Part shown: positions 52,358-59,921 of the stretch, piece by piece
Position numbering within the stretch: the first letter of the stretch is position 1
Layout: every line of letters starts with the position of its first letter
Assembly (NCBI GenBank): GCA_910588195.1
Contig: CAJUPN010000005.1
Coordinates: 1-64,000 of the forward strand
Length of the DNA: 64,000 nt
Direction: 5' to 3'
Source of the DNA: an uncultured Bacilli bacterium
Lineage (GTDB): Bacteria > Bacillota_I > Bacilli_A > RF39 > UBA660
Translations under genes and position numbers: made by a program
Notes under the pieces: generated by a model
The model's database searches: none
The model's input: only the letters and a program-made list of their open reading frames with translations
Told to the model about the DNA's origin: nothing

Positions 52358-54781
52358 GTGGCAAGTGAAGTAATAAAGCGTGAGATTCAGAGATTAAGTA
52401 AATTAAAAACTATTTATAGAGACTTATTTAATGCTAATGAATATTTGGAATATGAAGATGTGTATTCAAAATTGTCACCTTCTTTTCCATCAAAGTTAGA
52501 ATTCAAGATTAATTTTTTGTTTTCTTTGTTTCAATATAGACGCTATGAAAAGTTGTTTTTTGAACTAAGAAAAATAATGCTTGATTTAAGAGAAAAAATA
52601 GATGAGCACAATAAAAACATAATTGCTATAGATATAAAAAATTTTAAAGATATTTGTGGTAGAGTAGAGGGCAATTATTTGGATGGCAATCAGATTGATT
52701 CAATAGTAAGAAAGAATAAAAATCAATTAGTATTTGCAGGTGCTGGCTCTGGAAAGACTACTACGATAGTGGGTAAAGTAAAATATTTATTAGCAACTGG
52801 CATGTATAATCCTAAAGATATACTTTTACTTTCTTTTACTCATGCTTCGGCTTTAGAAATGAGAGAAAGAATAAAGGTAGAAACAGGGGTTGGTTTAGAT
52901 GTTTTTACTTTTCATAAACTTAGTTTAGATATAATAAAAAAGGGAACTATTGGTAGCTTAAATGTTTTTGATAAGGATTTATATTCTGTAATTAAAGACT
53001 TTATTGTTGAAAATATGAGAAATCCACAGTATTTTGATAAACTAATATACTTTTTAAGTACTCTTAGATTTGATGTTAAAGATGAATTTGATTTCTCGTC
53101 GGAAGATGAATATAATGAATATTTAAAGACTAATAAACCCAAAACATTAAACAATGAAATAGTTAAAAGTTATGGAGAATTAGAAATTGCTAATTATTTA
53201 TATAAGAACAATATAGAGTATGTATATGAGCGAAGTTATGAGTTTGATATCACAAATGCTGATCATCAACAATACAAACCTGATTTTTATTTACCAAAGT
53301 ATAAGATATATGTTGAATATTTTGGAATTGATGAAAATAATGAGGTTGCTCCGTTTTTTGAAGATAGAAATGGAGTTTCTGCTACCCAGGATTATAATGA
53401 ATCTATTGTGTGGAAAAGAAATCTTCATAAACAAAATAGTACCGTAATGATAGAGACTTATTATTATGAAAAAAAACAAGGAGTTTTATTAAAAAAACTT
53501 GAGGAAGAATTAAAGAGTAATGGTGTAAAATTTGTTAAAAAATCAGATCAAGAATTATGGGAAAACATTAAAAGTAATAATAGTGGAATTTTTAATGAAT
53601 TATGTCGTGTATTTCAAATGATAATTAGTCTTTTAAAAAGTAATAATTATACTATTAATTATTTATATTCTTTACCAGAAGTTATTGATAATAGAATAAA
53701 TTTAATTACACTAGATTTATTAGCTCCAATTTATCAATCATATCAAAATATGCTTCGAGATAATTTTTTAATAGATTTTAATGATATGATTAACTTTGCA
53801 ATATCTTATATTGAGCAAAATATATATGAGCATGACTATAAATATGTAATAGTTGATGAGTATCAAGATATGTCTAATGCACGTTATAGGTTATTAAAAG
53901 CTTTGAGAGAACAAAAAGATTATAAGCTATTTTGTGTAGGTGATGATTGGCAAAGTATTTATCGATTTAATGGTAGTGATATAGACCTTATTACTAATTT
54001 TGAAAAATATTGGGGGTTAACTTATTTTAGTTGTATTGATAATACTTACCGATTTACTTCTATGATGTCAACATTGAGTGGAAACTTTATTATGAGAAAT
54101 CCAAGACAATATAGAAAGAAGTTAAATGCAACACTAAGTGTGGAATTAGCAATAGAGTTTATAAATGGGTATACTCAGTCTAAATGCATTGATTTTCTTG
54201 TTGAAAAATTAAGCAAAATTGAAAAGGGCAGTACAGTTTATTTTCTTGGAAGATATTCTTTTGATATAGATATGTTTAAATATAGTAATAATTTTGGTCT
54301 TCAATATAATAATGTGGAAAATAGTACAGATGTTATTTTTTTTAAAAGAAAAGATTTAAAAATAAGGTTTTTAACAATTCATAAATCAAAAGGTTTGCAA
54401 GCCGATTATGTTGTTATTATAAATAATAAAAATTATGGAATGGGTTTTCCAAGTAAAATAAATGATTTGCCAATAATAAAGTTATTACTTGCAGGAGGGC
54501 TTGATGATTATCCTTACTCAGAGGAAAGACGATTATTTTATGTTGCGTTAACTAGGTCTAAGAAGAAGACATATTTATTAACTATTGATGGTAATAAATC
54601 CATGTTTGTAGATGAACTTGAAAATGACTATAAAATACTGATGAAATATGATACGGAACTAAAACGCTCTATCTATAAGTGTCCAGAGTGTAATGGACGG
54701 CTAACGAAGAGAAATGGAAGATATGGTTCCTTCTTTGGATGTAGTAACTATCCTAATTGTAAATATACAAGAGATTTGTAA
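52358..54781 (+). CDS. UvrD-type helicase with inserted nuclease-like domain and zinc finger
   Basis: An 807-residue superfamily 1 helicase. An N-terminal helical region (about 1-110) precedes Walker A (GAGSGKT, 128-134). A PD-(D/E)XK-like domain interrupts the helicase core: GELEIANYLYKNNIEYVYER, then KPDFYLP (Asp309) and IYVEYFG (Glu320). The helicase resumes with DEYQD (500-504), QSIYRFNGSD, TIHKSKGLQADYV and VALTRSKKKT. The C-terminus is a topoisomerase-type four-Cys finger (CPEC...GCSNYPNC). It should unwind and perhaps cut DNA in repair or defence. The GTG at 52358 follows GGTGA. The NERD-domain gene lies 24 bases downstream. Confidence 0.82.
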   Translation: MASEVIKREIQRLSKLKTIYRDLFNANEYLEYEDVYSKLSPSFPSKLEFKINFLFSLFQYRRYEKLFFELRKIMLDLREKIDEHNKNIIAIDIKNFKDICGRVEGNYLDGNQIDSIVRKNKNQLVFAGAGSGKTTTIVGKVKYLLATGMYNPKDILLLSFTHASALEMRERIKVETGVGLDVFTFHKLSLDIIKKGTIGSLNVFDKDLYSVIKDFIVENMRNPQYFDKLIYFLSTLRFDVKDEFDFSSEDEYNEYLKTNKPKTLNNEIVKSYGELEIANYLYKNNIEYVYERSYEFDITNADHQQYKPDFYLPKYKIYVEYFGIDENNEVAPFFEDRNGVSATQDYNESIVWKRNLHKQNSTVMIETYYYEKKQGVLLKKLEEELKSNGVKFVKKSDQELWENIKSNNSGIFNELCRVFQMIISLLKSNNYTINYLYSLPEVIDNRINLITLDLLAPIYQSYQNMLRDNFLIDFNDMINFAISYIEQNIYEHDYKYVIVDEYQDMSNARYRLLKALREQKDYKLFCVGDDWQSIYRFNGSDIDLITNFEKYWGLTYFSCIDNTYRFTSMMSTLSGNFIMRNPRQYRKKLNATLSVELAIEFINGYTQSKCIDFLVEKLSKIEKGSTVYFLGRYSFDIDMFKYSNNFGLQYNNVENSTDVIFFKRKDLKIRFLTIHKSKGLQADYVVIINNKNYGMGFPSKINDLPIIKLLLAGGLDDYPYSEERRLFYVALTRSKKKTYLLTIDGNKSMFVDELENDYKILMKYDTELKRSIYKCPECNGRLTKRNGRYGSFFGCSNYPNCKYTRDL

Positions 54782-54805
54782 AAATGTGTTTAAGGAGATG
54801 ATATA

Positions 54806-55786
54806 GTGGGGATATTTGAAAAATTTACTGATACTATTTTTTTAAAGGAAGAAAATAGTTTAGAAGAGCAGTTAAATAAATTAAGAACTATGAGAGATAA
54901 GGTTGTTGAAAAGGAAAAATTAGAAAAAGATATAAAGATGCTAGAATATGGTATTCGAGGAGAGAATGAAATTGTATTCGAACTTAAGAATGCTAATATA
55001 GGAATGTATGTTTTACATGATATAGTTATACAGTGTGGTAATGAGACAGCTCAAATTGATTTCGTCATTATTACAAGTGCTTACATATATTTTGTTGAAT
55101 GTAAAAATTTATTTGGGAACATAACAGTAGATAGTAAGGGAGAATTTGTTAGAGAGTATACTTATTTAGGTAAGAAAACTAAGGAAGCTATTTATTCTCC
55201 TTATACTCAGGCAATGAGACATAAAGATTTATATATGAAAATATGGTCTAAACAAAAAGGTTTATTGACTAAATTATTATTTGAAAAATCTGTTGAAAAT
55301 AATTATAAAACTCTTGTAGTTTTAGCAAATTCAAAAGGTATTTTAAATACCCGTTATGCTCCAAAAGAAATAAGAGATTGCACTATTCGAAGTGATAATT
55401 TAATTGCATATATAAAAAAGGATATTGCTTCTTATGACAAATTACTATTATCTAGTAAGAAAGAAATGTTACAACTAGCTAATTATTTTATTGATGAGAG
55501 TATTGATAAACCAGATTATACTAATAAGTACACATATTTGTTAGAAGACAATAGTTTTTCCGATGATAAATTAAGAAAAGCTTTGATTGAGTTTAGAACA
55601 AAGAGAGCAAGAGAGAAAAGACAACGCCCTTACTATGTTTTTAATGATCAAGAGTTAGAGAAGTTATTAAAGTCTAATGTTACTTCTGTAGATGATTTGA
55701 AAAGAAAAAATATTCTTCCTTTGGTGAAAGTTAATTCTCATGGAAAAGAGATTGTTGAGGTTATTTTAGCTAATAAGAAAAAGTAG
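54806..55786 (+). CDS. NERD-domain (nuclease-related) protein
   Basis: A 326-residue protein with an N-terminal coiled coil (about 16-48) followed by a NERD domain (about 52-175). Its restriction-like residues are visible: Gly52-Glu53, Asp85 in QIDFVI and Glu98-x-Lys100 in FVECKN. NERD domains are nuclease-like and often occur with helicases. The C-terminal half (about 180-326) is helical, with a possible DNA-binding segment rich in Arg/Lys (about 265-300). The GTG start has AAGGAG 8 bases upstream. The tight spacing behind the UvrD-type helicase gene suggests a two-protein DNA-processing unit. Confidence 0.8.
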   Translation: MGIFEKFTDTIFLKEENSLEEQLNKLRTMRDKVVEKEKLEKDIKMLEYGIRGENEIVFELKNANIGMYVLHDIVIQCGNETAQIDFVIITSAYIYFVECKNLFGNITVDSKGEFVREYTYLGKKTKEAIYSPYTQAMRHKDLYMKIWSKQKGLLTKLLFEKSVENNYKTLVVLANSKGILNTRYAPKEIRDCTIRSDNLIAYIKKDIASYDKLLLSSKKEMLQLANYFIDESIDKPDYTNKYTYLLEDNSFSDDKLRKALIEFRTKRAREKRQRPYYVFNDQELEKLLKSNVTSVDDLKRKNILPLVKVNSHGKEIVEVILANKKK

Positions 55787-55832
55787 TTACTTAAATGCTG
55801 GTGGTGGCGATAGTCATTGTGTAACAAAGTAC

Positions 55833-55862
55833 GTATAACAATTAAAGCCAAATAAATAATAA
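55833..55862. repeat. Left copy of a 30-base inverted repeat flanking the defence cassette
   Basis: This 30-base stretch is, in reverse complement, 27/30 identical to 63724-63753. The central 17 bases (55833-55849, GTATAACAATTAAAGCC) match 16 of 17. It lies just upstream of tnpV, in the 92-base gap after the NERD gene. The match stops sharply at GTATAC, as expected of a true repeat end. Confidence 0.6.
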
Positions 55863-55878
55863 GAAATGGAGAAATGTT

Positions 55879-56229
55879 ATGAATATTAGTTACACTAGAA
55901 AAGGTGATTATTTATTGCCTGATTTAATATTAAAAGATAAAGAACAATATAAAATAGGGAAATATGGGTTATTAAGACTAGAATATATTAAAAAACATAA
56001 GTCAGAATTATATTCTGATTTACTTATGAATGATACTTTAAATGAATATCTTTATGAAATAGATACTATTGTTATGGAAAAAGTACAAACATTAATTAAA
56101 GAACTGGCTGAAAAAGAAAATATAAATGAAGAATTAAAACAAAATAATCAAATACTTTGGGTAAGCAAAATGAATAATATTAAGAATACAGTTGAAGAAA
56201 TAATTCTAAAGGAGTATATCTATGTGTGA
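55879..56229 (+). CDS. tnpV: Transposon-encoded protein TnpV
   Basis: A 116-residue protein with the whole TnpV pattern: YTRKGDYLLPDL at the N-terminus, IGKYGLLRLEYIKKHK (about 27-42), YSDLLMNDTLNEYLYEID, and the C-terminal WVSKMNNIKNTVEEIILKEYIY. TnpV is carried by Tn4451-like and other integrative mobilizable elements, next to large serine recombinases. Its role is not known. TGGAG precedes the ATG. It is the first gene inside the left inverted repeat and marks the start of the accessory segment. Confidence 0.88.
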   Translation: MNISYTRKGDYLLPDLILKDKEQYKIGKYGLLRLEYIKKHKSELYSDLLMNDTLNEYLYEIDTIVMEKVQTLIKELAEKENINEELKQNNQILWVSKMNNIKNTVEEIILKEYIYV

Positions 56230-56521
56230 TATTACTGATGAAGAATTTAAAAAAATATACTTACCTGTATGTATTAATTATAATAACTATCTAAAAGAAT
56301 TTGTAATACCAGATGTAGTAGCATTTTATATAGCAGATAGTTTCTATAAAAAAGTATTATCTAAAGCACCATTATATAATCATATTAATTCAGCAGTAGA
56401 TATATTTAATGTGAGTTGTGATATAGATAAATTAATACCATCTATCAAGAAGATATTAAGAATTAAATATAATTTAAAAATAGTAAATAATAATCCAATG
56501 ATATTAAAGAAATTTTATTAA
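56222..56521 (+). CDS. Small mobile-element protein, unknown
   Basis: A 99-residue protein that overlaps the end of tnpV by 8 bases with a strong AAAGGAG ribosome binding site, so it is translated with it. Predicted to be helical, with conserved-looking LPVCINYNNYLKEFVIP (about 14-30) and a basic tail. I do not recognise the family. It is followed by a terminator. Confidence 0.6.
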   Translation: MCDITDEEFKKIYLPVCINYNNYLKEFVIPDVVAFYIADSFYKKVLSKAPLYNHINSAVDIFNVSCDIDKLIPSIKKILRIKYNLKIVNNNPMILKKFY

Positions 56522-56526
56522 AAAGA

Positions 56527-56565
56527 AAACACTATCTAACATTCATTTGTTAAATAGTGTTTTTA
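56527..56565 (+). terminator. Rho-independent terminator after tnpV operon
   Basis: AACACTAT pairs with ATAGTGTT, with an inner TAACA/TGTTA stem, followed by T. The stem also can terminate the minus-strand gene at 56591. Confidence 0.8.
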
Positions 56566-56590
56566 TGTTATTGCAAACATATTTATCTTC

Positions 56591-56758
56591 CTATCTCATA
56601 TTAAATACTTGTTTTACGTAACTTTTGGCTAGTTCATTACGAATAGTATCATATAATACTTGATTAGGGTTTGCTCTACCTTGAGATATTAAAATCATAT
56701 TGTTATATAATTTGCATCTATCGATCATATCCCAGCAGTTCATTATTTGATATATCAT
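56591..56758 (-). CDS. Small mobile-element protein on the minus strand (55 residues)
   Basis: A 55-codon frame reading leftward, starting MIYQIMNCWDMIDRCKLY and ending KQVFNMR. It has a perfect AAAGGAGG 6 bases before the ATG and is preceded by a consensus promoter and an attenuator-like hairpin, so it is very probably a real gene. No family is recognised. It could be a small regulator of the element. Confidence 0.6.
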   Translation of the reverse strand: MIYQIMNCWDMIDRCKLYNNMILISQGRANPNQVLYDTIRNELAKSYVKQVFNMR

Positions 56759-56786
56759 ATTATCCTCCTTTCTTTATTAATACAAA

Positions 56787-56812
56787 AATCATCATATACA
56801 AATATGATGATT
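56787..56812 (-). terminator. Attenuator-like hairpin before the 55-residue gene
   Basis: On the minus strand AATCATCATAT pairs with ATATGATGATT (11 bp), followed by TTTGT. It lies between the promoter and the gene, so it would end transcription early unless prevented. Confidence 0.65.
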
Positions 56813-56822
56813 AGAAACTAAA

Positions 56823-56864
56823 TTAAAAAGTAATTAGACTAATTAAATGTGCTCCTTTCATCAT
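56823..56864 (-). CDS. Candidate 13-residue leader peptide
   Basis: A short minus-strand frame (MMKGAHLISLITF) between the promoter and the hairpin. It contains a TAATTAG/CTAATTA palindrome (56831-56845) that could shift pairing when a ribosome passes or stalls. Its existence is a guess from context. Confidence 0.35.
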   Translation of the reverse strand: MMKGAHLISLITF

Positions 56865-56890
56865 AATGTAACACTCTTGTATTAATTAGA

Positions 56891-56919
56891 ATTATACTAC
56901 TAAGTTACAAAAGAGTCAA
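56891..56919 (-). promoter_or_regulatory. Consensus promoter on the minus strand
   Basis: Read on the minus strand: TTGACT (56914-56919), 17 bases, TATAAT (56891-56896). This is one of the best promoters in the window. It drives the leader, hairpin and 55-residue gene. Confidence 0.8.
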
Positions 56920-56929
56920 AATGCCATTT

Positions 56930-56972
56930 GGGAGTATAGTTATTGTCTAGCCAGCACTGAATTTGTACTCCC
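56930..56972. repeat. Long-spaced inverted repeat in the tnpV-dam gap
   Basis: GGGAGTA (56930-56936) and TACTCCC (56966-56972) are perfect inverted copies. They enclose 29 bases with a GCCAGCACTG core that is GC-rich for this DNA. It is followed by a second imperfect repeat (about 56985-57005, TTGTGGGAAAATTCCCAAAA). Together they fill the region between the minus promoter and the dam promoter and may be protein-binding or transfer-origin DNA. Confidence 0.4.
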
Positions 56973-57075
56973 GCACGAAATTCTTTTGTGGGAAAATTCC
57001 CAAAACCCTTAAAAAAAATGTTAGATTATGTTATAATTATTTTAGATAGTACTTTGCTATTAGGAGGTAGTGAAT

Positions 57076-58224
57076 ATGACATATATAAAGTCTTTTATTA
57101 AATGGGCTGGTGGAAAAGAAAAAGAATTGCCAATTATATTGTCTAATCTACCTGATAATTTTGAAAGATATATAGAACCATTTGTTGGGGGTGGATCAGT
57201 ATATTTAAATATAAATTGTGAAAAAAGTATTATAAATGACAAATCAGATGAATTGATACTTTTATACAATATGATAAAAAATTGTAATCAAAAGTTTGTC
57301 AAAAAATTAAAAGAAATAAATAAGAATTGGATTTTATTAGAAAATATTGTTGATAATAATTCAAAAGAACTTTTGACATTATATAAAAATTATTCAAAGC
57401 AAGTTAATAAAGAAAAGATTAATAAGCGAATAAAAATCAATTATAGTGATAAAATATATGAATTTGTTTTAGAACATTCTGAAGAATTTAATGGATTATT
57501 GTCTGAACACTTTAATATAAAAATTGAAAATTTTCTTTCTGAAATAAAAAAGAATTTATTATCTAAAATCGAAAGAATGAGAAAGATAGAATTAAATCGT
57601 GGAAAGATGTCCGACGAAAATATATTGGAAAATTTAGAATGTGCTTTCAAAAGTGCTTATTATATGCATTTTAGATATTTGTATAATAATAAATTAGAAT
57701 TAGAAATAGAAGACGAATTTTATTGTGCTATATTTTATTTTATAAGGGAATATTGTTATGCATCGATGTTTAGATATAACGCAAATGGAAAGTTTAATGT
57801 TCCATATGGCGGAATAAGTTATAATAGAAAAGATTTTGATAGGAAAATAAATTATCTAAATTCTTCAAAATTAAAAGGATATATGAAAAATACCGATGTT
57901 TATAATTTGGATTTTGAATACTTTTGCAAAAAAATAAAGTTAACATGCAAAGATTTCATATTTTTGGATCCACCTTATGATACGGAGTTTTCAACATATG
58001 CAAAAAACGAATTTGGAAAAGATGACCAGATAAGATTGGCTAATTTTTTAAAAAATACAAAAGCAAAATTTATGTTAATTATAAAAAACACTGAATTTAT
58101 TTATAATTTATATAATGTCAAAGGGTTATATATAAAATCTTTTGATAAAAAATATTTAGTTAGCATAAAAAATAGAAATGATAAAAATGTTGAACACTTG
58201 ATAATAACAAATTATGAGATTTAG
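57076..58224 (+). CDS. Dam-type N6-adenine DNA methyltransferase
   Basis: A 382-residue alpha-class N6-adenine methyltransferase (D12 family). The start IKSFIKWAGGKEKELP is typical of Dam. The AdoMet motif EPFVGGGS (34-41) is followed by a long variable region, and the catalytic motif is DPPY (298-301). Dam proteins are about 270-280 residues; this one has roughly 100 extra residues between the two motifs, largely Lys/Asn-rich helices. It should modify the site cut by the endonuclease encoded next, or protect it. The ATG at 57076 is chosen because AGGAGG at 57062-57067 is then well spaced. Confidence 0.88.
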   Translation: MTYIKSFIKWAGGKEKELPIILSNLPDNFERYIEPFVGGGSVYLNINCEKSIINDKSDELILLYNMIKNCNQKFVKKLKEINKNWILLENIVDNNSKELLTLYKNYSKQVNKEKINKRIKINYSDKIYEFVLEHSEEFNGLLSEHFNIKIENFLSEIKKNLLSKIERMRKIELNRGKMSDENILENLECAFKSAYYMHFRYLYNNKLELEIEDEFYCAIFYFIREYCYASMFRYNANGKFNVPYGGISYNRKDFDRKINYLNSSKLKGYMKNTDVYNLDFEYFCKKIKLTCKDFIFLDPPYDTEFSTYAKNEFGKDDQIRLANFLKNTKAKFMLIIKNTEFIYNLYNVKGLYIKSFDKKYLVSIKNRNDKNVEHLIITNYEI

Positions 58225-58235
58225 GGAGGTTTATA

Positions 58236-59048
58236 ATGGATATAATAAAAGAGCAGAAAATAAGAGAAAAAGTTAGAGATAATATTAAAGAATTTGTTGA
58301 TAAATTTGAAAAAAGATATATGAGGGAGTTAACTGATCCAACAGGTGTAATAAATGCAAAGAAAAATAATGCATTTGTTTCACAATTGGGTAATGAATTT
58401 ATGTTTTATTCAGCTTTTTGCAGATCATTTGATTCAAGTTTTGGTAAAGTTTTAGAAAAATTATCTAATGACATAGCAGATATTTCTTATGAAGTCGTAT
58501 TGGAAGATATATCATCTTATTTACTTCCTGAGCAAATTCAAAGAAAATCTAATATTATGAATGAATATGATAAACATGTAAAACCTAAAATTCAAGATTA
58601 TACTAATTTGCAAGCATATAAACCAGAAAATATAGATAGCTTTAAGAAAAAGCATGTTACTGATAATCATTTTTATAATCCAGAAACCAAAGAACATTTT
58701 ATTATAGAATTAAAAGCAGGTGGAGATTTAGATATTAAAAAGGCAAAAAGTGAAAAAGAAGCATTATTAGATGAATATTTTATATTGAAAAATGCATTAC
58801 TAGATGATGAAGAAACTGTTAAAATTTATTTAGCAACAGCATATAACATGTTTGGAGAAGATAATGAATGGCGACAAGAACGAGTTAAACAATATTTTAG
58901 CGACGATGAACTTCTAATTGGCAAGCAATATTGGAATTTTGTTTGCGATGATGATGATGGATATAATATCATAATTGATGAATATAAAATATGTTCAAAA
59001 TATATTTTAGATGCGCTTGATAGAATAAAAAATGCTTATTTTAATTAG
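58236..59048 (+). CDS. Type II restriction endonuclease-like protein (tentatively TdeIII-like)
   Basis: A 270-residue protein 11 bases after the methyltransferase gene. A restriction-like motif EHFIIELKAGGDLDIKKAK holds Glu158-x-Lys160, with candidate acids upstream. The FCRSFDSSFGKVLEKLSNDI stretch (about 61-80) and the C-terminal YWNFVCDDDDGYNIIIDEY recall the TdeIII family of type II enzymes, but I am not sure of this. The pairing with a methyltransferase and the tight spacing support a restriction role. Site and specificity are unknown. Confidence 0.6.
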   Translation: MDIIKEQKIREKVRDNIKEFVDKFEKRYMRELTDPTGVINAKKNNAFVSQLGNEFMFYSAFCRSFDSSFGKVLEKLSNDIADISYEVVLEDISSYLLPEQIQRKSNIMNEYDKHVKPKIQDYTNLQAYKPENIDSFKKKHVTDNHFYNPETKEHFIIELKAGGDLDIKKAKSEKEALLDEYFILKNALLDDEETVKIYLATAYNMFGEDNEWRQERVKQYFSDDELLIGKQYWNFVCDDDDGYNIIIDEYKICSKYILDALDRIKNAYFN

Positions 59049-59057
59049 AGGTATAAT

Positions 59058-59840
59058 ATGAGTGATAGAGAATTGAGAGAGCAATTTATTAACTATTTTG
59101 ATGATGATAAATATAAATTTGAAAATTTTTGTAAAATATTTCTAAAATGGTTAGATTTTGATGACATTCAAGTAACTCAGCGTCGTGGTGATGGCGGAAT
59201 AGATTTAAAATGTAATAAAAAAGAAATTGAACAACTAGATTTAAATACTATTGAATATGTTGTCCAAGCTAAATGTTATGCAATTAATAATAAAGTAGGT
59301 CCTAGTGATATAAGAGATTTTAGAGGTTCAAAGACAGATATGTCTGTTAGAAAGATATTTATTACTACAAGTGACTATACAAAGGGTGCAATTGCTGAAG
59401 CAGAAGATACTAATCAACCAATTACTTTAATTAATGGAAGTCAACTAATTGATTTTTGCAAGTCGCATGGTGATGTAATGTTTGATGTTAAATATTATTT
59501 TAGTGTCAATAAGTTAAATGATTTATTTCTAAATGAAGAAAATGAAAGAAAAATGGATAATATTAAAATCATTGAGAGACGAATTACTAAAAATGATGTA
59601 AGAGCAAGGATATTAAGAATCCCAACTGAATATAAAGAATTAACAAAATCGAAATCTAAATATAAAATATCTATAAATGGTGAAAACTATAAAGATTATA
59701 ATATAAGCTCGGACAAATCCTATTTTGGTGGTGTGACTAAATATTATAAAGATTTTATATCAAATGTAGATTTTGAAGAAGCACAATCAATATGGAACTA
59801 TGATGAAAATAGTGATACATTTAATGTAGTTATAAAATAG
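59058..59840 (+). CDS. Mrr-like restriction endonuclease
   Basis: A 260-residue protein with an N-terminal Mrr-catalytic-type domain: FENFCKIFLKWLDFDDIQVT, then QRRGDGGIDLKC (Asp49) and VVQAKCY (Gln70-x-Lys72), followed by the DIRDFRGS and IFITTSDYTKGAIAEAE blocks of the fold. Mrr enzymes cut modified or foreign DNA. The C-terminal ~100 residues are unrecognised and may set specificity. It starts 9 bases after the type II-like gene, so it shares that transcript, and ends at a nested terminator. Confidence 0.8.
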   Translation: MSDRELREQFINYFDDDKYKFENFCKIFLKWLDFDDIQVTQRRGDGGIDLKCNKKEIEQLDLNTIEYVVQAKCYAINNKVGPSDIRDFRGSKTDMSVRKIFITTSDYTKGAIAEAEDTNQPITLINGSQLIDFCKSHGDVMFDVKYYFSVNKLNDLFLNEENERKMDNIKIIERRITKNDVRARILRIPTEYKELTKSKSKYKISINGENYKDYNISSDKSYFGGVTKYYKDFISNVDFEEAQSIWNYDENSDTFNVVIK

Positions 59841-59848
59841 GTATTAAT

Positions 59849-59899
59849 AAAGCGCTAGTACAGGCTTAAATATATTTAAGTTTTTGTATTGCGCTTTTT
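59849..59899 (+). terminator. Nested rho-independent terminator
   Basis: AAAGCGC (59849-59855) pairs with GCGCTTT (59891-59897), with an inner perfect palindrome CTTAAATATATTTAAG (59865-59880). T residues follow. Confidence 0.8.
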
Positions 59900-59921
59900 A
59901 AGTAGTAGGAGGTAGTTATAT

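Noticed and set aside
55787..55878. Left end of the mobile element placed exactly at the repeat
   Set aside because: The inverted repeat is close to tnpV, but without an attachment-site duplication the true boundary cannot be fixed. The helicase/NERD pair may be host or element.
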